DNA of 64,000 nucleotides from Malachius bipustulatus (GCA_910589415.1 OU342630.1:90392186-90456185), one strand, 5' to 3'. Positions 34,212-46,999 are shown, counted from the first letter of the stretch. Notes: generated from the sequence alone by a model not told the origin. Made by a program: numbers and translations.

Positions 34212-37200
34212 GTAAGTGTAATTTGCGTGGATTTTTTTGCCCCTAATATCTACGACACTGTGCAACTTGACATTTTAAAAACGTATTTCTAACCGCCAAT
34301 ATTTTCTATACAAAGAAAGCATCTTGGTCAAAATTGATACCGTGAGCCGTTTTCGAGAAAAACGGCCATTTATAATAAAAACCTCGCTTTGGATGTTTCA
34401 AAACATTTATCGGAAAATGAAAGATAAACTTCGTTCATTCCTATACATGATCTTCGCGAATGGATTTTTTTTTGACACCCTGTATCTTAAAAACCATGCA
34501 TTATATATATATTTTTTTACCGAAATTTCTTTGATCTTTAAATTTTTTTTGCAATATTAAAGATACTGAATATGTTCTTATTTTCAACGGCCTCAAATGC
34601 AGCGATTATTCGTCCAGTTAAGTTTTGGCCAGTTTTCCACTAGTGCCTCGTAGACTAGAGACTTTATCCCAACAGGAAAAAAACCCAGAGGCGTTAAATC
34701 GTGTGTGTTCTTAAATGTTCTCTGAACTGCGTATATAAAAATTAACCCATTGTCATTGGTGCAGAAAAATGTATAGGTGCAGTGTCGTTTGGTATCCACA
34801 TTTACTTTCAAACGTTTATTATGATATTTTTGAGAAGTTCAGCAAGGGTTCTGGTTTTACTAGAAAATGCCTGATGTATGTACATAAGCCTCGTTAAACG
34901 AACTGGAAGCGGGTTGGGTGTGAAACGTAATAGGGCTCAAATGCTTTCTCTCGTGGCTCTGAATAAAACCCAAGCAATTATTGGCCCCATGATTCTGAAT
35001 CTCCATTCTGAAGCTAGATATAGGATATAGGTCGTTCTTTCGGTCAAATTTTTGCCGAATAAAAAAAGAAATATTATACCTATTAATTACTAACAGAGAG
35101 TTTTCCTTAATTACTACGGCTTGGTAGATAGCCAACATTAATTATTATAAAATGGATTTTACGCTATTTTTGGGCATCATCATCAGTGAGTTTAGATTAG
35201 AGCCCTAGTGAGCAAAAATGATTGATTTTTTCATCAGGTTGGCATTGAAGTATCTAAAACAATGTTATTGTTCGCCTTATTTTACAAACCCCCTATTTCA
35301 CAAAAAATTATAACTTTGTAGTTTTCACTTTAATTTTTTTTACAAAGCAGAGAATTAGCGTTTAACAGTCCGTTAAGTTAATTCTTCCCTGCGCTGTGCA
35401 ATGTATAATAATTTCAAAAATTTAGCAATTTTTTTTACTTTTAAACAGTTTAAGACAATGCAATTTACATTGTGCGGACTCATTGTGGAACAGGACGTTG
35501 TTAAAAAAATGCAAAGTAAGCAGTCCAAAGCTTTTTTATTTTGGAGTAGACCCCAGATCTGACCGGATTTTTCTTCTCTTTAAAAGAAGTATACAGACAT
35601 AAAAAAATTATAATGCGCGTATAAGGAGCATCAGCTGTTACATTTTAATATAATTTCGTTAAAACATTTCGAAAATTATTATCCACAGGGCTGCTTATTT
35701 TTGGATGAAAGCGTTGTTGGATTTGGTTACTTTGCCCTTTAAAATGTTAAAAATTTCATTACTCAAAAATGAAAGTGTCGCACCTCAAGATTTTGCCGGA
35801 TTTTGATTGGCGATTAATTGATATTCCCAAGTAATTTTGATTTTGTTTTCGCATGTACTCAGCCCTATCTCTTATTTTTCTGCTTTATTGGATTTAAACT
35901 AAAAAACCTGAAAACAATTTTTAACCGGATAATATGTGAAGGCATTAAAATCATTCAGCGATAATTCCCGCCCCGTTCTCCAAATAAATTTTTCTTGGTG
36001 TTTTGATAAGAAAGCTTTTAAGCTTAATGTCTCACCTCGGACTGTGTTGAAATTTTCGGGTTAACACCTGTTTATTTACAGGGTGATCTCAAAAAATCAA
36101 CTATTTGCTCTTGAAGTGATAACTCTTTTCTTCGCCAGGCCATTTTAGAAGTTTAAGCTCATATTGAAGCTAAAACTCGCTACAAGAAAACCCAGTAGCG
36201 AAGTTTTGTGGGTCGAAAAGTGAATGAAAACAAACTTGTCTCGAGACAGAACTACAATAATTGTGAGCACTTTACGAACTTTGTTGCATGCACGAGATAA
36301 AAAATGATGGTTATAAAAGTTTTAACAATCACTAGCTCGTTTCAAACAAGTAGAATTTTCGTAACGATCGTTATGAACTATTTTCAGGTAAGCAAGGGCG
36401 CTAATTTCCTCCCAAAAGCTTCTGTTGTCAACATTTTTGTATCTCATGTCAGCAAGAAAATTCTTAAAGTGTTCATAAGTGAAGGTTCTTCAGAAATAAA
36501 TTATCTCTTGAGAGCAAGCAGTTTATTTTTTGAGATAACCCAGTTAACAGGTGTTGAATCGAAAATTTTAAAACAGTCTGGAGGTGAGGCATCAAGAGTC
36601 AAATTTTGCTTATCAAAACTTACAAGAAAAATTTATTTGTAGAAAATTTGTTAGCAGTGTTTTTTTTTTAGTTTCGATCCAATAAAGCAGAAAAGCAAAT
36701 GATAGTGCTGCGTATTCGCGGAAACAAAATCGAAATCCGTTGGGACTGTCGGAAGTTATCTCCAATTAAAATCAGGCAAAATTTCTGGTTGCGGTATTTC
36801 ATTTTTGAGTAGTTTATTTCGTCCAATAATGTGTACAGGAGAGCTAACATTTGAAAATATACACCGCGTTGCATAGAAAAGGTAACATAGGAAATACGTG
36901 TAAAGAATATTTCAACAATACTTATAAATAAATGACATCCTTTCAAATATACAGTTCCCTTGGAAACTCTGATTTTAACCCATATAAGAGTGACTGGCTT
37001 GGATCCTTAATAATCACTGTAGTGTTTTTCAGGGTTTGGATTACCCGCGTAATTGGAGCCGTCTTTGTAAATCAATATTTATCAACAATACAAATTAATT
37101 TTTTTATATTTTATTTATACGTACCTACACAAATAAATTTTGTATTACAATAATAAATACATAAAATACATAAAAATAAAATAAAATAATAATAAAAATA

Positions 37201-37326
37201 AAAATACATAAAAATAAATAAAACAGTACACAAACAAATAAAGGCTCTTTATTATTATTATTATTATTATTATACTTCTTCAACAGTCGTGATGTATCAA
37301 GGCCATTTAAATAATTTTTTTTTCAG
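34212..37326 (+). other. Intron 1 of the cysteine-rich peptide gene
   Basis: Starts GTAAGTGT and ends in a T-run plus CAG at 37326. It carries a foldback element (35979-36642) and an AT-rich microsatellite with an (ATT)n run at about 37245-37275. No other gene is seen. Confidence 0.6.
35979..36642. mobile_element. Foldback element within intron 1
   Basis: Inverted arms at about 35979-36130 and 36490-36642 share CAAATAAATTTTTCTTG, TTTTGATAAG, AACACCTGTT and ATCTCAAAAAAT blocks in opposite orientation around about 360 bp. It is diverged and non-coding. Confidence 0.75.
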
Positions 37327-37464
37327 ATTCAAATTTTTATTATTCAGAAAGTTGCGTTAAAATTAATGGAGCTTGTGTTCTGGAATCGGAATGTTCACAT
37401 GACGTCCCAGATGATGAGAAGTCACTCTGCCCTGACCAGGAAAACGCGATTTGTTGTAAAGACT
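37327..37464 (+). CDS. Secreted cysteine-rich peptide, exon 2 (module A)
   Basis: A polypyrimidine tract and CAG precede the exon. It ends T|GTAAGTTG. It encodes one module with spacing C-x6-C-x5-C-x11-C-x7-CC, including ESCVKINGACVLESEC. Phase 1 at both ends makes it a self-contained cassette. It follows the signal peptide after a short acidic/aromatic linker (DSNFYYSE). Confidence 0.8.
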
Positions 37465-38394
37465 GTAAGTTGAATAATTTTCCGCTATGGAATTGTGATA
37501 TAAGCGATAAATCAATAGTTTTACCGATGCGGGTTCGGTATTACCTACATTCAAATTCAAACGATTTATTCGGAAGTCTTCCTGACGACTTCATAATTTA
37601 TAACGTTAACTCTGATGAAGGTAGGCAGGTAGTCTGTCTAATCGTCTTCGAGCTCATTACTGAATATAGACAAACATTTCCCATTTATTTTATTGTACCT
37701 ATCAATTTTGCTTTAATATTTTTCATTTTCAAAGCTCCAAAATTTAGTCACTTAATAAAATAAATAAATTGTATAGAGTTGGTAAAGTTGAAGATCTTTT
37801 GGTGAAAATTAATCGTTAAAGCAAACAATAGTATTCTCTTCAAGGAGTGGAGAGGAATACGCTATTTTCTCTACGACCTTCTGAGAAAATCATCATACAG
37901 CTATAAAAAAATTATATTTCATATTCATTTAGTAATAGGTATTGTAGTTTATACAGTTTATGAAGCACCACGGTATTAGGACATGTACGACTAATTTTTA
38001 TGCTTATTGGTTACTGAAAGATTTTTTTATTGTGCTTGTTTCAAAATTTCAAAACGATATCTCTAAAAAAAAGGAAAAAAGGGTGTGTACCGTGACTGTG
38101 TTAAACCCTCGTGATGATTTAAATTTATTTAGTTTTTTTTTTAATTTAAATTAAAAAAAAAAAAATTTATTAAAATTATACAGAGTGATTTTTTAGTTCA
38201 AGTATTCCTTTAAACACCCTGTAGAATTCATTTAGGCAAACAACTTTTTCAACAAAATTTCCCTAATTCAGTCAAAAATAAATAAATAAATAAATAAACG
38301 TATATTTGGTGTTCGCAACTACACACAGTGTTACACACTTCAAGTTTAAAAGACAATATAGCAAACACATTAAAATACTGTGATGCTATTTCAC

Positions 38395-38850
38395 TGGGCG
38401 GTCGGGACTCCTACGCGGACGGTTTCCTCGGGCGCCAGATTTTTGTTGGGGGTTTACTCCCCGGGGGAAAACTAAATATACACTCGCGGGTTTCTTGTTT
38501 CCCAGTTACTCATGTCACGTTGAGTAGCACGGTTGTCGTGCTCTTGTCCCAGGGCAGCTCAATGGAGAAACGGAATATGCCAGGGGTCAGATGAGGTTAT
38601 CGCCAATTTGAGTACTCGGTAGAGCGGGCTTTAAGCGCTCCCCGATATAAGTGACACTTCCGCGGAGTTGTAGGCGAGTAGAAACGGTTCCAAGGAGCGG
38701 TGAAATTATAAACGCGGTCAAATAATAATAACAGTGATTTATTAACAGACTTATTAATTGAGACAGAACGCGACATGACGCAGCAGGCGAGCAAGAATGA
38801 CAATAAACTATTAAACTAAATGACAATTGTTACATGGGGTGACAGGTACC
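38395..38850 (-). mobile_element. Possible LTR and leader relic of a retroelement
   Basis: On the minus strand a GC-richer segment starting TGTAACAATTG is followed, near 38430-38450, by TGGCGCCCGAGGAAACC. This resembles a lysine-type tRNA primer site placed after an LTR end (CCCCCAACA). No second LTR or coding region is present. The call rests on the primer-site-like word and composition, so it is tentative. Confidence 0.4.
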
Positions 38851-38989
38851 TAGAAGGACACTGTCGCACGGTTTAATATACCTACCTACGAACTTATGTA
38901 TTTCGCTATTTATGAAAAATGCTTGTATTGACAAAATCAAAAAGCTAAATGAAGGCGAAAATTCACGACTTCGTTACAATAATACAAAT

Positions 38990-39960
38990 ACAAATTAATA
39001 AAAAATATAAAACTATCAATCAAAATCTAAGTTGACGCTCTCGCGGAGTCAAGGAACTCGTCAATATCGTAAAAAACTTTAGATAAAGTATTTTTTTATG
39101 CGTCTCATAAACAGTTTATAAGGAATAAATTTACAATTATCATCAATTTTATTGAAAAATTTTACAGCAAAATATCTTGTTCTTGTAAAAGACATCGTGA
39201 GACGATTAAAAAAAAGTCTTGGGACATTTTATGTTTATATCTGGTCAGATGTGCATGTCTTTCATTACCATGAAGCTTATGTAAATTACTTTTTACATAA
39301 CATATGCACTGAAAAATATAAAGTGATGTAAAAGTTACAATTTTGAGCTCCATAGTCAATCTTCCATAAAAGAGAAAAAATGCGGTGTCGTATTTAAATG
39401 AGTGACCCCAGATCAGAAGCGCAGAATTTAGATGCATTTGAAAAAGAGCATAGTATGCCATATGCAGTACAGGCAATAAGATGGAATTACGTGAGTTTCT
39501 GAGAACAAAAATTGACGAACTTATCTTTCTGCACACCATGTCCCCATGCGACTTGAAACGCAAATCATCGTCCATATACAAACCTAAAAACTTAACAGAC
39601 TTGAGCTGTAATCAATAAAACCTGTTCCTTTCAAATGCCTTAAAGAAAAGATAACCTCTGGTGACTTTTTATTTAGTTAAAGTCTATTTGAGACTTCAAC
39701 TATTCATTGAATTGGATTCAACAAATCATTTCCAGAAATCGCCAGAGTAGTAACATCAGCAAACAATAGAATTTTAGGATCATCGACAACCTCTGGTAGG
39801 TCATCTATAAAAACCAGGAATAAGAGTGGTCTAAGCATCTACCCCTGGGGTACCTACACCAAAATTTAAAGAAAATAATTCAGATTGGCAATCATTCGCG
39901 TGACTCATCAAAATAAAAGAGAAAGAGCCTTTAATAGTTTAAAAAAATGAGAGTCCAACC
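38990..39960 (-). pseudogene. Jockey-like LINE reverse transcriptase relic
   Basis: On the minus strand a degraded PQG-type block is followed by LLFADV (a degraded FADD active site), a linker, then FLGLYMDDDLRFKSHGDMVC and a 139-codon open stretch (39162-39581) containing RKISSSIFVLRN and LHMAYYALFQMHLNSALLIW. This is the C-terminal third of a jockey-type RT. Stops upstream and downstream break it. It lies inside intron 2 of the peptide gene. Confidence 0.85.
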
Positions 39961-40583
39961 CTGTGATATATCCATGTGACTACACTAATTTCAAGCAGAT
40001 AAACAATTAAACAAAATAAAAATTGCACTACATAAAGTTTCCCAGGAAAGAAGACTAGAAACAATAGGAAATAAACTAAAATAACTCGAGTATTATAAGT
40101 TAAATGAAAAAAACAAAGGCTATAAAATTCAACCAAATTTTAGTTGATAATATCACTGCCCCGAAACCCATTTCATACATAATTAATATGACAAAACTCC
40201 TAAAAGTAGAAAATTTATTAATTGACACAAGTGAAATTTACTGAAACAAAAGTGGATAAAAAATATTTTATGAATCTTACCTTTTAGATTTCTATCAAAC
40301 CTTAGTGCATAATTTACCATGAGGCTGGATTAACATTATTCATAACTATCAAAGGCTGTATCTCTTTTATGTTTGGCTTAATTAAGAAAAGTTGTTGCTC
40401 TAATGAATTCTGCAAGGTGATAACCCCACTCTCAGAATATTATTTTTGTTCTCCTTGACAACGCTCACACTCCCGACTCCTGGCTACTATTCAATGTTTT
40501 ATCCTATCTGAATATCTAATCCCACTATTCCTTTAAGTTGACGTACAAGTTGACGTAATTAATTTCTAATGTTTTGATTTTAG

Positions 40584-40705
40584 TTCCTCGAGAAGATTTG
40601 AACTGCTATCAGATGCATAACGATTGTTCTGAAACCTGCCCCGAAGCTTTGGACATTGGATCAAAAGGATGTGAGGAAGGAACTAGATGTTGTGTTCTTA
40701 TTTAA
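40584..40705 (+). CDS. Secreted cysteine-rich peptide, exon 3 (module B)
   Basis: Preceded by TTTGATTTTAG. It completes the phase-1 codon and encodes the second module, C-x6-C-x3-C-x10-C-x5-CC, ending GTRCCVLI and TAA. The pattern parallels exon 2 (same order of six cysteines, terminal CC pair), so the two modules probably arose by exon duplication. The loops differ in length and sequence, which suggests an old duplication or different targets. Confidence 0.8.
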
Positions 40706-40754
40706 AATGTGATACTTATCCATTTTGTATAAGTACCTACCTGCTATTTATAAC

Positions 40755-40760
40755 ATTAAA
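40755..40760 (+). terminator. Candidate polyadenylation signal ATTAAA
   Basis: ATTAAA lies 50 bp after the stop of the peptide gene. It is a common variant signal in insects, and no AATAAA lies closer. Confidence 0.45.
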
Positions 40761-42142
40761 TATTTTTCCTAAGATCAAAAGATGTAAAATTGACAAATAT
40801 AATGAAAATTTTGAAAAAAGAGGTTTTTTATTTCATCACGAAAGCTCTTAATACCAAATTTCATCAAAATCGCTTCAGCGGTTTAGTTTTTATAGTCAAA
40901 TAACAATTTCATAATAATTGACACCTTACTGACATCTCCTAATGGCCAAACCAAGCAACTTTGGACCAAGATAAGTTGACGTAAATCGACTTAATTTCAC
41001 CCGAGGAATATTTTGACCTCAGGAATCTGTGATTGCTCCATGTCCATGGAATACCTTTTGGGACACCCATACATGGTCCCATATCGGTGGACAATTTGCA
41101 GGATTTGAAACTGAGTTTAGAAACGATTTTTGTTATAACTTTTTTAGTGAAATCGGAAGTGATTCCAGGCTGCTTTGCAGTGGTTTATTTAGACTGCAAC
41201 TGCGTTAAAAAGTGTGCTTAAAACTCCAAGGAAGGACCACGGCAAAATAGCTACGATGTGAGTAACTCAATTGAATTTTTTCGACAATTATTACCCTCTC
41301 TTATGAATTTTTTATACTAAGATGTATGTTAGTAACGACTCGTCGTCATTACAGTAATTAGCTCGAGAAAATTTCGTTTTCATAAATAATAAAAGTGGTT
41401 TTCAACGTTCAAATACGGCTAGCGCCTCCTAGTTTCTAATTACCGTACCTAGATTACCGAGTTCTGCTTGTAACTTCTTGAATTCGTAATTTCCGCTAAA
41501 CCAGTAAACAGAGACCTCAAAGTGTAACTAACAGTACAGAAGAAGCGCGACGACGAGATACCATTAAATAAGAAAGATGCAATGATGACGCGAATTTCTG
41601 GTTTAGAAAATCGCATGACAGTAAAAGGATACAGTGATTCGTGAATTATGACGTCACGGTGGAAAGACGCGGAGAGAACACCGAGAATGCATGATGAGCG
41701 AGGACTTCTAGGTGAATCGCGAAGCTGAAAAAAAGCGCTGACCGCGTCTTCGCGAATTTCCCTATTAAATAGGGGTAAGTATATCTTATCTTTATCTTTT
41801 CAAAACCTAAAATACCTTGCCTTATCTAGTGTCCGCGTTTAATTAATGTGCTAATAATAATAATTGTGACATTGGCTAATTTTGCGACGCCATCGCTCGA
41901 CACCTGTTCTTTATAGAATTTGCAGTGAAATTACCTTCAAGTAAATCGCTTCCCTAGCTAAAGCGGCTTAATTACCTCAAACAAGGACAGTAGCTGTGTT
42001 TAATAATAATTAAAATAATCAGCCGTCGAAATTTAAATAAAAATACCTAGGTACCTACACACTTGATGTTCGATTAATTAAAAAGTGCCTGTTACGCCAC
42101 CTTAACCAGCCTTTGGGTGCAATAATTCCTGATCATCAGAGA
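40761..42142. other. Half-element and GC-rich patch with CRE and donor-like site
   Basis: About 40850-41075 is a diverged single arm related to the foldback at 61035-62233 (shared CTCCATGTCCATGGAATA). About 41560-41780 is GC-richer, with TGACGTCA at 41649-41656 and AGGG|GTAAGT at 41771-41780, as a promoter with an untranslated first exon might look. No coding frame supports a gene. Confidence 0.4.
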
Positions 42143-44452
42143 CAGTGGCGTAGCTACAGTACCGCAAAACCCCGCGGCCGCGGGGGGGCCCGACGTCAAG
42201 GGGGCCCTGAGCTCTGGACCCCGGCTTGGCCCACAAAAGAGCCCCAAATCAAAAAATCAAATAAGTATTACTCTTAAGCATATTTAAACTGACAACTGAC
42301 GAGATTAATAATTATATTACGAATTGAGAAACAACAATAAATAATAAATAAAGCTTGAAATTATGCCAGTAATGACGAATACAGTACATTTCTAATATAA
42401 CCCACCCATCTTCAACAGTAATTCTCAGAGCCAGAGGCAAAGTTATTCTGGTCCTATTGTAATCTCAGGATGATTATATAGGATAATATAATACAAAAAA
42501 TGATTATATTATGAAATCATCCGTGTTATTTTATTACTCCAGCATGGGCTAACTAAGAGCGGCAATGTGATGTGCTTTCAGTGCTTTCGCTTTCTTTCAG
42601 TCACCTCACCACCACAAGCCCACAACACAAATATGTAGAGTATATAATACGAAACCAATCATAAAATTTAAACCTGTTCCCGATTAAGGACAAGGGTGCA
42701 TAGCAAACAAAAAACAAAGTAATAAAAATAGCTATTATAGACTGAAAGATGATGGTAAAGTGTCTAACATTTGGGCGGTGGGCGGCGCAGACAAACATGT
42801 GGTTCATTCACAAAGTCCGAACACCCAGGAATTCATATAATACCTATATCTGATGTAATTATTTTTTGTAAAAAAATTAAACTCTTGAAAAAATTGCATA
42901 AATACTATTGCAAATTATTATTGCATAAAAGTAAAAATATTGCATTTATTATAAAAAAAAACTAATTGATACAATAAAAAGTTATCTCAATTACATTATC
43001 ATTGACAATCATTTTCGCAATTTATTGAAAATTAATTATTATTAATATGAAACTATTCGGTCCTTGGAAAGTAGAAGAGAATTTTTCTATAGAATTGTTC
43101 GGGGGTTGGGACTACTCAGAACTGTAATCAAACTCATTTTCGGCACTTGTTTTATCATAACTTTTTTTGATTATACTTATTATTCTGAATCATTTTCGAA
43201 ATTGTCAATGATTGAAGTATGTATTGATGTCTCGCTAAAGTGGAACAGATTTTCTGTAGCACTTTTCGGACACTACCCGGAGCCCGGAGCCCGGAGCTCT
43301 AAACAATTAATTATTTAGAAATTAATTAGAATATTTAGAAATGTTTTTAATATAAATTTTAATTTTGTTTTTTTTTTTTTTTTTTAGTTTGTAAGCGGGA
43401 TAATTTTAATTTTAGTTTTTTTTTTGCTAGTTTGTAAGCGGGGTATGTACCAGTCCTGCAAACAGAAAAATTCTATTTTTCTCTGCGGGATTGCATTGCA
43501 TAGATTATGTTTTGCATACCTATGGGATGTAATTTATCTGGTTTAATAAATAAATAAAATAAATAAATAATTTCTACTTAGCAAAAACCTCTTGCGCTTA
43601 AAAAACTTTCACCTAAAAGGTACACTTTATTAATTAGATTTAGTTAATTTTTTTTATTTTAATTTTAATTCTTATTAATTACAATTAATTTAAGACTATA
43701 CATAAGTAATGTGGCAAAAATATTTGAAGTAGTTTTCAAGAAATAAATAAATAAATTTACAAATAATCTATCCTGGCATCTGTTGATTTTATTGCTACTT
43801 TGTTATATTTTTCTTAAAGTTTCACAACTGCCGATGAACCGAATTTGCTACTTTGCCAGTTTAGTTGATCTTCGTCTGTACGGAACGTACAGTCTGTGTT
43901 TACAGTTTACAAACGGCTTTTTTATACATTTTAAATTATTTTCTATATTATTTTTATTATACATTTTAAAGTTTATTTTTTGTTATTTACATAGTAACTA
44001 TATAAGTGAAGTGGCTACTTCGTGCGCTTTTGTGTTGCGTTTTTTTTTTTTTTTTTGAAAAGACAATTAATTATTTGTGAAGAATCGTGAATAGTCAATT
44101 AATTATTATTGAGCTGTGTATTTACTATAAATATTTATTCATGTGTCAAATTATTATATTCATATTACGACTTATTATAATACATATTACAAATTATTTT
44201 AGCAATATTATAGTGTCTAGCTATTCTATACATTTTATAGGAGGATTTCCCCCCCCCCCCCCGAACCCCCCTTTACTCTTGGGGGATACGCCATACCCCC
44301 CAAACCCATCGGAGGTCCACCTTATTGATTATATACAATATGCTAATAAAATTTAATTTTTGAAATCACGAACCACCAATGAAGAAAACTTTAAGTGGGG
44401 GTCCGTCAAAAATATTTGGCGGGGGGGCCCCAAATCTGAAGCTACGCCACTG
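42143..44452. mobile_element. Non-autonomous hAT-like element
   Basis: The termini CAGTGGCGTAGCT (42143) and AGCTACGCCACTG (ending 44452) are perfect 13-bp inverted repeats, with looser G/C-rich similarity inside. The 8-bp word ATCAGAGA flanks both ends (42135-42142 and 44453-44460), the duplication length made by hAT transposases. The 2310-bp interior has no transposase frame. It does contain a LINE tail at about 43375-43575. Perfect duplications suggest a fairly recent insertion. Confidence 0.9.
43375..43575 (+). mobile_element. Retroposon 3' tail inside the hAT-like element
   Basis: After a T-run, TAGTTTGTAAGCGGG occurs twice (about 43386 and 43429). Non-coding sequence and a terminal TAAA/AATAAA tandem run follow at about 43545-43570, as at the 3' end of many insect LINEs or SINEs. 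No protein is preserved. Confidence 0.5.
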
Positions 44453-44460
44453 ATCAGAGA

Positions 44461-44981
44461 GAAACAAACTGCCCAGTTTAGATAAATGTTTCCAGTCTGT
44501 GAGGCGGCTCGAGGTAGAAGGTAGAAGGTAATCTAATTACAGACGCCGAAAAGCTGCCAAAGATCCTGTAAGCTTACCAAAACCTTTTTTTATTCCCTGG
44601 AAGCTGAGTCAGAAGAAACCCGTCAAGTTAATGAGTATTACAAAATCAGATTTCTCTTATTATCAGAATTTTGGTTCAAGTTATTGAAAGACATTTCGTC
44701 AAAAGTGAACTTAATTATTGTCTCGCAATTATTAAATTGCCTTACTATATTTAATGTTACATCTTTCTGTGAAACGACAGCATAGTTAACTCAGCTAGAG
44801 TCACATAATTTAAATTGTCAAATGAAATATTGAAATAATATTTTATTCAATTTTCACATCAAATGAAATAGAAAGTTTATTTGTTCTTTAATTTGTACAT
44901 ATAAATGTAAATATAATTTTTATCAAGTTCAAAACTTTGTCAATATAGGGATAACCTTGTCAAAAATAGACTAACAGCCAA
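44461..44981. other. Stretch without a supportable gene
   Basis: AT-rich with no recognisable protein or repeat. Confidence 0.4.
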
Positions 44982-45186
44982 TATTATAAAGGCTCATTAG
45001 GCAAACGGGCAGATTTCTGTGGTAGTTTTTGAAGCTAATATCGACGTCAAATGACTTCTATTAACATTTTTGTAATTATTTTCATGCCAAGAATGTATAA
45101 GTTTAAAAAACTTCCGCTTAGACTCGATACCTTCTTCAGAAATGGCCACAGAAATCTGCCCGTTAACTTAACGAGCCTTTATAATA
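44982..45186. mobile_element. 205-bp MITE
   Basis: The ends TATTATAAAGGCTC and GAGCCTTTATAATA are perfect 14-bp inverted repeats. A second paired block, CGGGCAGATTTCTGTGG, lies just inside. It is non-coding, and its small size and structure fit a miniature inverted-repeat element. Confidence 0.8.
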
Positions 45187-46744
45187 CCCGCTGTAAAGAA
45201 AATAGAAACAGGAATAATCATAAGCGAATTCAAAATTAAATAAAGCATCTGGCATCCCACTACATTACCTTTTTCTCTTTTTAAAATGACCACTCTTTAA
45301 GTAGGAGAGAGTTTCACATTAGTGCAGGAATTTGGCGCCTAATTTGAACTCTCTACTTTGGTGTGGGTGTGCATGAGAAAGATAAGAAACGTGTCTCTTT
45401 GAAATTTAATTAATTATCTTTATCTTGCAGAGATATATTATTGTCTCTCTTATCTAAATAGCTTAACGATAAATACTTATCTCTCGCTAAATACTCCGCC
45501 TCTACAAAATGTTACTTAATGGCAATTATTAGCGACACTCCATTTCGCGAAAATTCAAACCGCTGATGTTCTGTGATTTTAGCCTTTTGTGAATAATTAT
45601 TATTCTTATCTAGTCTCATTGTAGGTTTGACATTTTTCTTGAAGACATCATTAAACTAAATAAGCCTGAAAAGGAATATTATGGTATTCATACTCCTACT
45701 AAGCAGTCGACACACTAAGGATTGCAGGCTTCGAAGGCTACCTACTCCTGATTTACCTGCCTATTATCATTTTCCTTATTTTTCGTAAGCAAAGTAGGCA
45801 CTCGTCAACAACCACTTCTGTAACGCAATGATCCTCGTGCCGTGGCCATGGGATGAGAGCCCGAGGACGACTGCTTACAAGCGTGGATATTTTCTCATTA
45901 TCATGCACTTTCCCAAACGAAACTTGTTCGTAGCAAAAATAATAACTGCAAGGTGCTCTGCTGATAACTGTTGTTGCATTTTAAATACAGTAGGTAGGTA
46001 TATTTTGATATTCAAGAAAGAAATTACTGTAGGTATATAATGTATAATGTCGAAAAAATTTCAGCTTTATATAATGTCCTGATCTCTATGTATTCACGAA
46101 AATATGTCACGAAAATATGTCCAAAAATTCTTCAGCCCACAATATACATACAACGAGACTCATAAGCTATTCTTGCGTTCCATTAGGAACTATATTATGT
46201 GAGCAAATTAAAACTAACTTTGGACAGGCTTTTTGAACAAAACTAATTTAGATTTTTACTGAGAGTTTTACAGATTCAATCTCAGACATGATTTTTTTCA
46301 AGAGCCTGCCTAAATTATATTTTACAACACAAATGTTCCAATATTTCTTTGGGCAAACATAGATGTTGATATACCGAACTCTCAATAAATTACCTACTGC
46401 TTTCAATAAATTAGCCTCCATTTTGCCCCTGGGCATAAGTGAGAGTGATTAGTACCCTGTACAGTATATTAGTAAACATGCATGTAGAAAGAAAAAAGGA
46501 AATAAATCACCCCTATGATTTGTTTCGTATGGTTATGACAAATAATATTTTTAGGTATAGCGATATTCCTGCTTATAATTTATAGTCTAGTTTTAATGCC
46601 ATAAAATAGCTTTCCCTTCAGAATAATAAGAAATTTTATTCAGAAATAACACTTTGCTTCCATTTTCATCTAAGTATAGGTATTCAGTATCACACATAAA
46701 GTCCGCATCACATGGGTAATTTTGTTCCTTCTCAATCAAGGAAC
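45187..46744. other. Stretch without a supportable gene
   Basis: AT-rich. About 45250-45400 is distantly similar, in inverted orientation, to about 57510-57670 (shared TGGCATCCC and AATTTGGC words), suggesting another dispersed repeat. Confidence 0.4.
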
Positions 46745-46990
46745 ATTTATATTTAAATTAAAAAAGAGATTTTCACAAAAATACGTTTTCAGTAGTGTAG
46801 GTCCATCATAAAAAATTGATTACGGGAAAACGATGCAAGATAATAAACTTTTATAACAGGGCAAAAAGTTTAGTAATACTTTAGGCTTGGAATAAAAAAT
46901 ACATAATCAATCAGTGGCGTGCGGATAAAAAAGTTCTGCAGTAAAAAGTGAGACGTGGCATCAAAAACAGGAACACCTGTGTATGTCAAT
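46745..46990 (+). repeat. Dispersed repeat, copy 1
   Basis: Shares GAGATTTTCAC, GCAAAAAGTTTAG and AATCAGTGGCGTGCGGATAAA with 56875-57090 in the same order and orientation. Non-coding. Confidence 0.7.
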
Positions 46991-46999
46991 GTTTGTTAA

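Larger units (their letters stand above)
37465..40583 (+). other. Intron 2 of the cysteine-rich peptide gene
   Basis: Runs from GTAAGTTG to TTTTAG. It contains a GC-rich LTR-like relic (38395-38850) and a jockey-like LINE relic (38990-39960), both on the minus strand. No competing host exon was seen. Confidence 0.6.

Noticed and set aside
34324..34560. 78-codon plus frame in intron 1
   Set aside because: Its sequence includes an ACACCCTGTATCTTAAAAA transposon-end motif. It is a shadow frame in repeat DNA.
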